Below, piece after piece: positions 25,567-34,254 of a DNA stretch of 47,989 nucleotides (its first letter is position 1; each line of letters opens with the position of its first letter). Source of the stretch: Deinococcus aestuarii (GTDB taxonomy: Bacteria > Deinococcota > Deinococci > Deinococcales > Deinococcaceae). Made by a program: the position numbers and the translations under genes. Below the pieces are notes generated by a model. That model had not been told where the DNA came from and searched no databases. It was given only the letters and a program-made list of their open reading frames with translations. The DNA lies in NCBI RefSeq assembly GCF_018863415.1, contig NZ_JAHKSN010000031.1, positions 1-47,989 of the forward strand. Reading direction: 5' to 3'.

Positions 25567-26259
25567 ATGAGCCGCCCCACCAGACGCGCCCGCAATCCCA
25601 GAGGAGAGGGCGCCCGACTGCGCCAGGACATCGTCCAGGCCGCCACGGAACTTCTTGACGCCGGCGGAAGTGCCGAGTCCGTGTCGCTGCGTAGCGTGGC
25701 GAACCGCATCGGCATCTCGACCCCTTCGATCTATCCGCATTTTGCCAGCCGGGAGGCCATCCTCCACGCCGTCGTACAGGAGGCGTTCGCCGAACTCAGA
25801 AATCAGATCCGCGAGGCGCTCGAGCAGGCGGGCGCCGACCCGGGCGCGCGGCTGCGAGCGCTGTGCGCCACCTATCTGGAGTTCGCCGTGACCCGGCCAC
25901 AGCGGTACCGCATCCTGTTCGGTGGGTTCTGGCACGCTGAAGACCTTCAGCCGGTACCGCTGGCGGCCGGGGAGGAAGTGGTGGGTCAAGACGTCTTCAC
26001 CCTGCTCGTCGACGTGCTGCGTGAGTGTGTCGAGGCCGGACGGTCAGCGAGCGTGGACCCTGCCGGGGATGCGGCGGTTCTGTGGGCAGGATTACATGGG
26101 CTGGCTGGGCTGCGCACTGCGGCTCCCCAGTTTGCCTGGCCAGAAGATGCGCTTGACCGGGTGCTCACTCGTCTGGCCCTCCTCCGGTGGCCGGCCACGG
26201 AGGCGATGGACCTTCGCGGACCAGAACCCCCCCAGGACTGGGCTGCGTCGGGGAAATAG
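25567..26259 (+). CDS. TetR/AcrR family transcriptional regulator
   Basis: I prefer ATG 25567 (MSRPTRRARN) to the GTG at 25552, since the latter would overlap the likely -10 box; the product is 230 residues. The DNA-binding domain reads IVQAATELLDAGGSAESVSL then RIGISTPSIYPHFASREAIL. The C-terminal TetR_C_33-like part contains RPQRYRILFGGFWH and LWAGLHGLAGLRTAAPQFAW. The adjacent operators suggest autoregulation and control of the minus-strand genes at 24447-25465, one of which is now dead. Confidence 0.9.
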   Translation: MSRPTRRARNPRGEGARLRQDIVQAATELLDAGGSAESVSLRSVANRIGISTPSIYPHFASREAILHAVVQEAFAELRNQIREALEQAGADPGARLRALCATYLEFAVTRPQRYRILFGGFWHAEDLQPVPLAAGEEVVGQDVFTLLVDVLRECVEAGRSASVDPAGDAAVLWAGLHGLAGLRTAAPQFAWPEDALDRVLTRLALLRWPATEAMDLRGPEPPQDWAASGK

Positions 26260-26450
26260 GGGCTGCTCGCTGCCCAGTGCAGGGGTCTGGATTCGTCCAA
26301 GACGGGTTGGCGCACCGTCGCGGGACGGCTCGCTCCTCGGAGTTGAGCGGGGTGGTGGGCCAGCCCGCGCAAGCCTTCGCCGTCGCGTCTGGCTGAACTC
26401 ACTGGCCGGGTGGAGAGCACCGTACGCTAGGGAGGGTGCAGCCCTTGCGT

Positions 26451-26669
26451 TCAGGCGGTCTCGGATGGGTTCGGCAGGGGCACGGCCGCAGAGCGCTCGA
26501 ACAGCCCACACAGGCCCCTGCGGTCCCCCTCCTCGTACGCGTACAGGGCGACGGGCCGAAGCGTCCCCGGCTTCAGGCCCGCTGCTCGGAGTTGTTCGAT
26601 GGTCGCCATTCCCTCTGGGATCGCGTTGACGTACTTCGGGATCTTCGGGCGGTCAGCGGGGTTGGCCAT
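26451..26669 (-). CDS. Small hypothetical protein
   Basis: ATG 26669 gives 72 residues: PKIPKYVNAIPEGMATIEQL is followed by a tail containing VALYAYEEGDRRGLCGLFER. I do not recognise a family, but the composition is protein-like and similar short proteins are common on Deinococcus replicons. An overlapping 24-codon frame starting at about 26727 (MPTPTEVTTRLDRKPDPVPN) ends across this ATG, so the true start may lie in that frame with a shift, or the two may be translationally coupled. The 191 bases between this gene and the TetR gene show nothing clear. Confidence 0.45.
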   Translation of the reverse strand: MANPADRPKIPKYVNAIPEGMATIEQLRAAGLKPGTLRPVALYAYEEGDRRGLCGLFERSAAVPLPNPSETA

Positions 26670-26877
26670 TCGGAACAGGATCGGGCTTGCGGTCGAGGCG
26701 CGTGGTGACTTCTGTTGGGGTGGGCATGTTCTTGAGCAGGAGCGGGGGAGGGGAGGACCTAACGTCACGAGGCCTGCTTTCCCTGCGCTGATGAAACGAC
26801 CCCCAGCCACAGCCAGCCGCGCGGGCTCGGGCATAGGTAGAGGGGGGAGGACGCGTCCTCCCCTGAGGTGTTCACCT

Positions 26878-27288
26878 TCAGTTGGTCAGGGTGCCTTCCC
26901 GCTGGGCGAGGACGCGCAGAGCGTGGGCGACGGCAGCGAGGAGGGTGCCGGTGGTCGCTCCACCGTCCAAGCCGAGGTAAGCAGCGGCGTGTAAGGCGTG
27001 ATAGGCGACCTGCACGGGGTCGTCACGCTGCGTGGAGAGGTGAGCGTACCAGTGCTGTCCAGCGGCTGGAACGTCGGTGTTCGGGAACCCGGCCAGCACG
27101 GCCAGCGCCTGGGCGTGCCGCTCGGCCTGCTCAGCGAAGGCGAGGACCGTCTCCCGGGTCGGGCGGTCCCGACCGAGGACGGGAGCGAACTCCAGGGTGG
27201 CGACGATCTGGAGGGTGAGGGCGATGCAGGTCTCGAAAGTCTGCTGGTTGTGGAAGTCAAGCGCGGTGGGGGAGGGGAGGGTGGTCAT
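26878..27288 (-). CDS. Hypothetical protein
   Basis: 136 residues from ATG 27288, mostly helical in appearance: TFETCIALTLQIVATLEF, AFAEQAERHAQALAVLAGFP, and the ending TLLAAVAHALRVLAQREG. No signal peptide, membrane segment or known motif is seen, and no family is recognised. High GC at third positions supports coding. The nearest upstream DNA on the minus strand is the long non-coding stretch after 27289, so a promoter should lie there; the AT-rich bases near 27380 are a candidate. Confidence 0.6.
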   Translation of the reverse strand: MTTLPSPTALDFHNQQTFETCIALTLQIVATLEFAPVLGRDRPTRETVLAFAEQAERHAQALAVLAGFPNTDVPAAGQHWYAHLSTQRDDPVQVAYHALHAAAYLGLDGGATTGTLLAAVAHALRVLAQREGTLTN

Positions 27289-27727
27289 GACGTACCTGCT
27301 TGAGCCTGGCGGAGGGGTGTGGTGGGTTGGTCCGTACTGTAGCGGGTGGGGGGGTTGGGGCGAGGGAAGAGGAGACTTTAATTAATACACCCAGAGGATT
27401 GGACAGGCTTACGGCTTGGTCCTCCACCTCTGCTTCCTTCCCCCCCTTCTCCCCCCGTCCCAACCCAAGCTCCTCACGCCTGTGCTTTCAAATGGACTTG
27501 TTCCATTGCTTCTCTCCAGAAGCCGACCTCCTGCATGCGGCACATCCACTCCCTCCGACGCAAGCCCGCTTGTCTGACGGCTGTCCAAGCCGACAGCCTA
27601 AGCCACCGCATCCCATGCTGTACGGTACCGACACCCCTCAATCCAACCGACCGGGTGAAGTCGGCGGGCCGCCCCGTCCTGGGTGGCGGGGCGTTCTCTC
27701 GCGGGTTCGACCAGCGTGATGACGCAC

Positions 27728-27754
27728 GTGCTCAGGCTGGGGCAGTCTGAGCAC
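27728..27754 (+). ncRNA. Possible structured RNA: 8-bp hairpin upstream of a terminator
   Basis: GTGCTCAG pairs with CTGAGCAC around an 11-nt loop. About 50 bases further on is a terminator on the same strand. Together they resemble a small RNA 3' half, but no promoter was pinned down. Confidence 0.25.
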
Positions 27755-27803
27755 ATGAGTGGCGGTCTCGGGTTGTTGCCCTTCTGCCTGCTGGGCTGGG
27801 CCG

Positions 27804-27844
27804 GGGGGCGGGGGAGGCATTGGCTTCCCCGCCCCCTTTTATTA
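27804..27844 (+). terminator. Rho-independent terminator
   Basis: A GC-rich stem (GGGGGC...GGGGAGG with CTTCCCC...GCCCCC, one bulged G) closes on CATTGG and is followed by TTTTATTAATT. The T run is on the plus strand, although no plus-strand gene is evident upstream. Confidence 0.65.
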
Positions 27845-28083
27845 ATTAGCTCAGCTCGCATCCCCCCCGCCCGCACCAGAATTCAGCCCACTCTCTCAAC
27901 CCCAGGACCACCCAGGGCTCACTCAGCCCTGCTGTCCACACTCCCCCTCGCCGTGCTGTACCAGGGCACCCCCTGGCAGGCCATCGCCCTCGCCCGAGGC
28001 CCTCAGCATCCGACGGATGTCCCTCCACCCCAGGAGAACTGACAGCGCCTCCCGCACCTGCGCACCTCATGAGCTACCCACCC

Positions 28084-29874
28084 TCACCTCGTCGCCTCCT
28101 CATACGCCCTGATCTGCCCCCGGATCACGTCCAGGCTCCCCTCCCAGAAGTCGGGCGCGTGCAGGTCGATCCCAAAGCGGGCGGCAAGCGTCCGGGCGTC
28201 CGCGAGGCCGGTGCTCGACAGCAGATCGTCGTAGCGGGCCTGGAAGTCGGCCTCCCGCCCCTGTTCCTTCGCCCGCACGTACTGGGCATACAGGCCCAGG
28301 CCGAACAGCAACCCGAAGGTGTAAGGATAGTTGGAGAACATCCGCTTGTAGTAGTGCGGCTGAGCCGCCCACACGTAGGGGTGGAGGGTCGCCAGCGCGT
28401 CCCCGTAGGTCTCCCGCTGCGCCCAGGTCATCAGGTCGCACAGCTCCCCCGGCGTGAGTTCACGCTCGGCGCGCCCCTCGAACACGGCCCGCTCGAACAA
28501 GAAGCGAGCGTGAATGTCCACGACGACCAGCGCGTGACCATGTAACTGGGTTTCGAGGACGTACAGCCGCTCCTCCCCGGTCACCCGCTCCAGCGCGGCG
28601 TTCTGGATGGTCGTCTCGCAGAAGATGCTCGCCGTCTCCGCCAGGGTCATGGGCGTCTCGCGTTGCAGGGGGGTACGCGTGGATTTGAGCAGGTTGTGGT
28701 AACCGTGCCCGAGTTCGTGCGCGAGGACGGAGGCGCTTCGAAGGCTGGGGGAGTAATTGAGCAGGATGCGGCTGGCGTCGCCCGACCAGATCATGCAGGA
28801 GGCCCCGCCAACCTTGCCTGGGCGAGGTCCAGCGTCAACCCAACCCTCGCGGAGGGCGCGGGCCGCGAAGTCCCCCAGCCGGTCGGAGTACGCGCGGAAT
28901 TGACGTTCCACGAACTGGATGCCCGCCTCATACGTCCATTCGGTCTCCGTGCGCCCGAGTGGCGCGGAGAGATCCCACCAATCCAGCCGCGTCTTGCCCA
29001 GCGCGCGGGCCTTGGCGACGAAGTAGCGCCGGAAGTCGGGAAAGGACCGTACCACCACCCCCTGCATCGCCTCCAGCGTCTCGCGGTCGATGCCGTGCGC
29101 GAGCAGGCTGGGGGCCACGCTGTCCGGGAACCCCCGGCGGGTGCTCAGGGTCCCCTCCTCCCCCTTCACCCCGTTCAGCGCGGCGGCCAGGACGACCTCG
29201 GCGTCCTTCCAGACTTTGAGTTCCGCGTCGAAGGCGCCTTTGCGCACCTCCTCCTCGGGGTCGGTGGCGAGGGCGCGCAGGGCGGTGATGGGCAACAGCT
29301 CGCCCCGGTACTCGCCCGTGAGCTGGCTCGTCACGTTGCCGTGGAGCTTGGCCCATCCCCCCGCCCCGCTGGGCTGCAGCCGGGCGGCGAGGTCTTCCTC
29401 CTGGGGGGTCATCTGGTGCCGGGCGTACTCCACACTCCGGCGGATCAGGTGCTCGTGCGCGCGGGCCGCGTCGGAGGCGGCGAGGAGCGCCTCCACGTCC
29501 TGCTCGCCCAGCCAGGCGGTCAGGCGCGAGCGCAGGGGACCCAGCGGCAGGCTCAGCGTGATGACCTCCCCCATCCGCTGCTGGGCCAGGGCGTTTCGGC
29601 TGTCCGTCCTCACGAAGGCCGAGGTGAACCCGCGCAGCCGGATAAGAAGGATCAGCACCTCGTTCAGCCCGCCAAGGGCCTGCGCCAAGCTCTCCTGCGT
29701 CGCCATCTGCCCGCCCTGACGCACGCCGAGCACGTCAAAGGCCGTTTCCAGCTCCCTCATCCGTTCGCGCAGCTCAGCGAGGTCGGCAGTGAGGTGAGGG
29801 TCGTCTAACCCCGCGTACAGGTCGTCGGTGCGCCAGCGCGGCAACTCGCTCGCCCCGAGTTCGACGGTGCTCAT
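28084..29874 (-). CDS. M3 family oligoendopeptidase (PepF-like)
   Basis: 596 residues from ATG 29874, a normal length for oligoendopeptidase F. The zinc site is HELGHGYH near residue 382 (HExxH), with the third ligand glutamate in TLAETASIFCE downstream. The C-terminus HYYKRMFSNYPYTFGLLFGLGLY is the usual M3B substrate-binding ending (YxYxxG). The enzyme is cytosolic and trims short peptides. Upstream, on the same strand, lies the remnant of an acetyltransferase. No operon partner is evident. Confidence 0.95.
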   Translation of the reverse strand: MSTVELGASELPRWRTDDLYAGLDDPHLTADLAELRERMRELETAFDVLGVRQGGQMATQESLAQALGGLNEVLILLIRLRGFTSAFVRTDSRNALAQQRMGEVITLSLPLGPLRSRLTAWLGEQDVEALLAASDAARAHEHLIRRSVEYARHQMTPQEEDLAARLQPSGAGGWAKLHGNVTSQLTGEYRGELLPITALRALATDPEEEVRKGAFDAELKVWKDAEVVLAAALNGVKGEEGTLSTRRGFPDSVAPSLLAHGIDRETLEAMQGVVVRSFPDFRRYFVAKARALGKTRLDWWDLSAPLGRTETEWTYEAGIQFVERQFRAYSDRLGDFAARALREGWVDAGPRPGKVGGASCMIWSGDASRILLNYSPSLRSASVLAHELGHGYHNLLKSTRTPLQRETPMTLAETASIFCETTIQNAALERVTGEERLYVLETQLHGHALVVVDIHARFLFERAVFEGRAERELTPGELCDLMTWAQRETYGDALATLHPYVWAAQPHYYKRMFSNYPYTFGLLFGLGLYAQYVRAKEQGREADFQARYDDLLSSTGLADARTLAARFGIDLHAPDFWEGSLDVIRGQIRAYEEATR

Positions 29875-29924
29875 GGGGCAGTGTAGCTCCCGCTCTCAAA
29901 AAGGTCAGCTTCCCCTCCCGCTCA

Positions 29925-30238
29925 CTGATGCATCCATGAGCAGGTCCGCAGGCCGCTCCTCCCAGGTTGAGGTCGACACAGCCGAGGCAGCGGGTCTCCT
30001 CCGAGTTCATCACAGTGCAGGCACAGGCAACCCACGCTTGGTGCACCCGCTCGTACCACTCCAGGTCAGCGAGATTCGCCGCCAGGGAGAACCCCTCGAC
30101 GGGCCAGCGGCCCCCGCCGAAGACGAGGAGCCGCTCCCGACTGGCAACGACGGCGTCATCAAACTCGGCATCCGTTCTGCAAAGAGAGTGCGGGATAACT
30201 TGTGAGAGACTGGGGGGACGGGCGCATCGGCGAGGCAC
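29925..30238 (-). pseudogene. GNAT acetyltransferase remnant, N-terminal part
   Basis: The frame reads DDAVVASRERLLVFGGGRWP, VEGFSLAANLADLEWYERVH and TVMNSEETRCLGCVDLNL, a run typical of the N-terminal half of GNAT family N-acetyltransferases of the MASRE...TVMxxDExxCLGCVYI type. The acetyl-CoA loop (R/QxxGxG/A) and the rest of the fold are missing: after about 29925 the reading turns random and runs into the oligopeptidase start. The start is unclear. It is most likely a truncated relic. Confidence 0.6.
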
Positions 30239-30514
30239 CAGGCAGCAGTACCTCCGTGGCTTGTGGGGCAGAGGGCAATCGACTCTTCGCTGCGCTCACG
30301 CTGGCAGAGCCAGGTGGCAGACCGGCGGGTGTCCCACGGTACGTCCGTGGGTGAGCGGGCGGCTCACTGGCCAGGAACGGGGGCTTCGGCAGGGGACCAG
30401 CGTCACACACGCGGGGCCCCCTCCGGACCCAGGGGGTGTGAATGTCGGGGCAGAGAACCCGCTGGCCGCGCGAATCGCGCCTGTTCTTCTGGCCGTGGCC
30501 CCGTTCCCGGCGGT

Positions 30515-31476
30515 TCACCGACCTGCTGGCCGGAGGTACACGAAAACGACCTCCCGATACGCGCTGCCGCCCCAACGGGAGCTCGCTTCCTCCCCGCACT
30601 CGCCCATGAGGACGAAGCGGCAGAACGAGAGCTGTTCGCCCGTGGGCAGCTGGGCGCCCGACGGTAGCGCGCACACCCGGTCACGCAAGACCCGGTCTGC
30701 CGCCTCCCGCGCGGTCTTGCGGCCCGAGCACACGCAGGCCACCGGGACCGGCAGGAACAGGTTGCCGAAGAACCCGCCCTCGAACAGGGAGAACGCCGCG
30801 CGCTCCTCGGGCGTTGTCCGGAAAAAAGCCGGAGCCGGTTGGCTCGCCCGCATGGAGATGGGCACCGACCTCCCGAAGAAGTTGGTCCGCGCCAACAGGC
30901 AGGCAGAGACCCAGCGTTCCTCGGAAGGCGTCATCCCGCGGTCCAGCCACTCCGGGGCCAAGCCCGCCTGACCCGCGAAGGTGTACTCGACCCCCAGGAC
31001 GGTGGTGAACAGCTCGACCCCCTCCGGCAGCGCACAGCCGATCAGGTAGGACAGTTGAGCCCGCCGGTCGGGGTGATCGGCGAGGTGGGGATCGGCCAGT
31101 GGGCGGCGAACGGCGGGTCCAGCGGAAGCCGGGGGCAGCGAGGCGAGAACGAGGTGTGGCCGGGAGGAAGATTTTTTTTAGCCAGCGCGTGCCGTCCCAG
31201 TTGGAAGAAGTTCAGCCCCTGGGGGGCGGGTCCCACCACACCCCGAGCCGGCAGGCTGTTGAAGGCCAGGCCGTTCAGACTGGCGCCGTTCAGGGCAACA
31301 CCGTTGAAACTGGTGCCGTTCAGGGCGACGCCATTCAGCCCGACTCCGTTGGAGATGACGCTCCCGGGCCTGCCTCCCCTGCCGTTCAGGTCTTGAGGAG
31401 TCTGAGTCGCGCCGCCCTGCGACAACGACGCGATGAAGAGGGCCGTCACGGCGGCGGACGCTGCTTTTGTCTTCAT
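30515..31476 (-). pseudogene. Secreted pentapeptide-repeat protein, split at an A8 run
   Basis: ATG 31476 follows AGGAG and opens with a signal peptide (MKTKAASAAVTALFIASLSQ). Then come about six five-residue repeats, GVALN GTSFN GVALN GASLN, a right-handed beta-helix pattern. At a run of eight A on the coding strand (31172-31179 on plus) the frame changes. With nine A the protein would continue PLADPHLADHPDRRAQLSYL, ...VSACLLARTNFFGRSVPISM, FSLFEGGFFGNLFLPVPVAC and CRFVLMGECG to the stop at 30515, about 320 residues with several cysteines. As written, translation stops at 31042. Polymerase slippage, phase variation, mutation or a sequence error could each explain this. Confidence 0.75.
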
Positions 31477-32354
31477 GTCTGCTTCTCCTGGAGGTCGCCC
31501 CGGTTCGGAGGGCGAGAGAGAGGTCGGTGAACGGGCCTGGTCGTGCGGCAGAATTCCGGGAGGGACCTCCTGTGCGGTGCGGAAGTGGCGGGGGGATGGA
31601 GTCACGAGCGACCCTGCCGCTTTCCCTCGTGCTGGGCGCATGGTGCCTGGCAGGGCGTCTAGAAAGCGTCCAACGTGTACGGAAGTCGGAGCTCACCTCG
31701 ACGCCGCTCGTGACCGTCAGGATCACGGCGAGGTCCACCCCACCGCCGGGGGCGCTGGCCCCGCGCAACCACAGGGGAGGCCCAGCCCAGCACCCTAACG
31801 ATCAGCCAGGCGAGCGGCACCGCGAGGAACAGCCGGAGGAGTAGGAGCGGGACGGGCAGCTCGTCACGCTTTTCCTACACGGTGGCATGCCACTGACCGA
31901 GCGACGCCGTGAGAGAAACGCTGATCTGAGGGACAGACGTGGCGGCTTCCTCCACAACGGCAAACGAACCGGGCCAGCGTCACCGACCCGAGAGCGGCAA
32001 GGGCAAGTCCACACGACCTGGAGACGGGACCTTCTGCGAACCCCAGTTTGCGATGTGGAACCGGCTTCGAGCCACGACTGGTCGCTGGTCCAGTGACAGT
32101 ACGGCTCCCCCCGGCAAGGCCTCATTTCATCCCCTCCAGCTTCAGGAACCCGACGACGCGCGGCGTCTGCGGTCACCCGTACAACCGGGTCACCAACGGT
32201 CACACAGAGCTTTCGTGGCCGCCCTCGCTCGCGGGAAAGAAACGACCGCTGCGTCATGACCCCCGGCGGCTCATGACATGTGGACAGCACTTCTCACTTC
32301 TGCACAGCGCTCACCGATGCAGTCATCCGGCCCCCACCGACGTGCAGAAGGGGT
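31477..32354. other. Intergenic region with a possible membrane-gene trace
   Basis: About 880 bases without a convincing gene. On the minus strand near 31780-31850 a short frame reads ELPVPLLLLRLFLAVPLAWL followed by IVRVLGWASPVVARG, which looks like one membrane helix of a lost gene, and near 31700 LAVILTVTSGVEVSSDFR. No complete reading frame joins them. The rest shows nothing. Confidence 0.35.
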
Positions 32355-32960
32355 TCACTCCTGTCCCTGGCTCGGCGCCACACGCCCCACGCGCGCCAGC
32401 ACCTGCCGCACATCCAGCGAGGGGTCTTGCCGTAATGCCCCCGTGGCCGCAGCAGGCAGGTCCGGGCGGGCCGCGACGGTCACCCGCACGCCATAGTCGG
32501 GGTCGACGGTCAGCGCCTCCAGCACGTCTGGTGGGAGATCCGGGCGCCCCGCGAGCCGGGCCCGCACCTGCCACGCCGCGTGTCCAAGCAGGGCATGAAG
32601 GTCGGCGTGCGAAAGGTCCGGGCGCACCGCCAGCGCTTCCTGAAACTCGGCCCGGGGATGCCGCTGAGCGTAAGCTCGCAACCACGCCGGCGCCGCCGGG
32701 TGGCGCACCAGCGTCAGCACCGTCTCGCGCGGCCAGCCCTGCACGAGGCCCGGCTGGGCCAAGCGCAGTAGCGGCAGGGCCGGATTGCCCAGCACCTCAC
32801 CGGGGAATTCGGCGGCGAGCTGCCCCACCACCTCCGGCGGCGTGTTGGGGTGGGCCGCCACTGCCGCGCGCACCGCCGCGTCCGGGTGCCGGGCCAGGTC
32901 CTCCAGTTGGGAGGCGCCGACCCGCGGGCCGGGTAGCGGGGACAGGGACTCAGGTGTCAT
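32355..32960 (-). CDS. Variant leucine-rich repeat (LRV)/HEAT-like repeat protein
   Basis: 201 residues built of repeats of about 24 residues with the pattern LARHPDAAVRAAVAAHPNTP, LVRHPAAPAWLRAYAQRHPR, LLGHAAWQVRARLAGRPDLP and LTVDPDYGVRVTVAARPDLP. Such LRV-type alpha-solenoids bind proteins or clusters; no enzyme motif is present. The ATG at 32960 overlaps the end of the DUF2239 gene by 11 bp, so the two are translated together and are likely partners. There is no signal peptide, so it is cytoplasmic. Confidence 0.75.
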   Translation of the reverse strand: MTPESLSPLPGPRVGASQLEDLARHPDAAVRAAVAAHPNTPPEVVGQLAAEFPGEVLGNPALPLLRLAQPGLVQGWPRETVLTLVRHPAAPAWLRAYAQRHPRAEFQEALAVRPDLSHADLHALLGHAAWQVRARLAGRPDLPPDVLEALTVDPDYGVRVTVAARPDLPAAATGALRQDPSLDVRQVLARVGRVAPSQGQE

Positions 32961-33525
32961 CCGCTACTTCCTGAAGGGCCGGCGCTGCGAGGTGCAGGGC
33001 GTGCAGGCGCAGATCCTCGGGCCATGCCTCCACCACAGCCCGGAACCCCGCACCATCACCCGCGTACAGGGCGCGGCTGGCCTCCTCGGCACCGGGCAGG
33101 TCGCCGCCCAGCACGGTTAGGAAGCGGTCGGCGCTCTGGGCCGCCAGCCGTCGCCGCTCGGCGGCCGGATCGGCCCGGCGCGCCTCGTCGACCAATCGGC
33201 GTAGGGTCGCAGAGGCGCCGTTCGGGTGACTTTCCAGCCAGTCCCAGTGGCACGGCAGCAGCGAGACCTCGCGCGAGACGACGCCCAGCTTCGGGCGGCC
33301 TGGGCCGGTTCGGGGAGGTGCTGGCGCGTGGCGGTCCAGCACTTCCTCCAGCGTGCCGCGCAGGTCGAAGTCCGTGGTGCGACCCGTCTGATCGTCGAAG
33401 ATCAGCAGGGGCAGGGTGGGGTCGCGCTGGAAGTCGCCTTTGAGGAACGTCAGCACGTCGTGGAGGGGAGCGGTCAAGAGCCGACGCTGACCCTGGAAGA
33501 CGGTGTAGGTGGGGAGCGTGGTCAT
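32950..33525 (-). CDS. DUF2239 family protein
   Basis: 191 residues. The family core is clear: TYTVFQGQRRLLTAPLHDVL, a short acidic strand PLLIFDDQTGRTTDFDLRGT, then GRPKLGVVSREVSLLPCHWD with WLESHPNGASATLRRLVDEA, and a helical C-terminus. GRPKLGVVxREVxLLPRHWxWL is the mark of DUF2239; the usual arginine in LPRHW is cysteine here. Function is unknown. Its stop overlaps the start of the LRV repeat gene. Upstream on the minus strand is the GlxA-like remnant, so its promoter lies within 33526-33750. Confidence 0.85.
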   Translation of the reverse strand: MTTLPTYTVFQGQRRLLTAPLHDVLTFLKGDFQRDPTLPLLIFDDQTGRTTDFDLRGTLEEVLDRHAPAPPRTGPGRPKLGVVSREVSLLPCHWDWLESHPNGASATLRRLVDEARRADPAAERRRLAAQSADRFLTVLGGDLPGAEEASRALYAGDGAGFRAVVEAWPEDLRLHALHLAAPALQEVADDT

Positions 33526-33751
33526 GTCCGAATATGACCCGGGTCAAAACCGTGAGGCATCGGCCAAGTGGCCTGCTGGTGCCCCTGTGATCCTGACTGC
33601 GAACCGACTCGGGGGCCGTCTGGAACGCACCGACCGTTGGCGGGCCAAGCCACACGTTCGCGCCCAGGAAGAGGGGTTCTGGCAACTAAACGACGAGCAG
33701 GCCGATGGTCAGAGTGGGCAGCCTGACGTTCAGGCGGCCCGCCGCACCACG

Positions 33752-34027
33752 TCACCCCAGCGGGTGCAGCCTGGGGCCCGGCACGAGGATAAGGTCGCCT
33801 GCCTGGGGCGGTGGGGGAAGCGCGAAGGGACCGAGCGGCAGACCCTGTGCGCTCATGACGCTGGTCGTGAACGCGTGGAAGTTCAGGACGGAGGGGGCGC
33901 CGAAGCGCGCCGTGGTCTCGAGGACCTGGGCGGGGACGCCGAGGTCGAGCAGGTTCACCTTCGGCAACACCAGGAACAACACCCGGCACAGCGGAGGTGC
34001 GTCTTCCGGGAGACGTTCGTGGAACAC
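33752..34027 (-). pseudogene. GlxA/DJ-1-PfpI type regulator remnant, N-terminal part
   Basis: From a GTG at 34027 the minus strand reads 91 residues with CRVLFLVLPKVNLLDLGVPA followed by QVLETTARFGAPSVLNFHAF and ALPPPPQAGDLILVPGPRL, the start of an AraC-type regulator with a DJ-1/PfpI sensing domain (GlxA group). It ends at a stop just after LVPG; the nucleophile-elbow region and the AraC DNA-binding domain are missing. It is a truncated relic, perhaps cut when the PRTRC cassette arrived. The rest of 33526-34254 shows no other recognisable gene. Confidence 0.65.
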
Positions 34028-34254
34028 GAGGGGGGTCAGTCATGCCCTGAGCTGAGGCGCCGCCAGCCAGCTCGACCAGGGAGACGAGAGCCATTCTCCG
34101 GGCGGATGTGGTGCGGGACCACTTGAGCAAACAGCCGTCAGGAGAATGGGGCAGGCGCCGGAAGGCACCTTCCTCTTCCTCGTAGGGGTGTTCGCGAACG
34201 GGCGTTCGACCCTCACCGCTGACGCGGTGCTGGGCGCGGTGGAGGTTCAAGGCC

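Larger units (their letters stand above)
27289..28083. other. Long intergenic region, possibly with a small RNA or short peptide
   Basis: About 800 bases between two minus-strand genes. AT-rich spots occur at 27376-27390 (CTTTAATTAATACACC) and after 27837. A hairpin (27728-27754) and a strong terminator (27804-27844) both read on the plus strand, suggesting a short plus-strand transcript. On the minus strand 27756-27598 reads 52 residues starting MCSDCPSLSTC with a cysteine pattern, but it lacks a ribosome site. I see no convincing gene. Confidence 0.4.

Noticed and set aside
28663..29808. A 381-codon plus-strand frame opposite the oligoendopeptidase
   Set aside because: Gly/Gln/Val-rich mirror of a gene with an intact zinc site.
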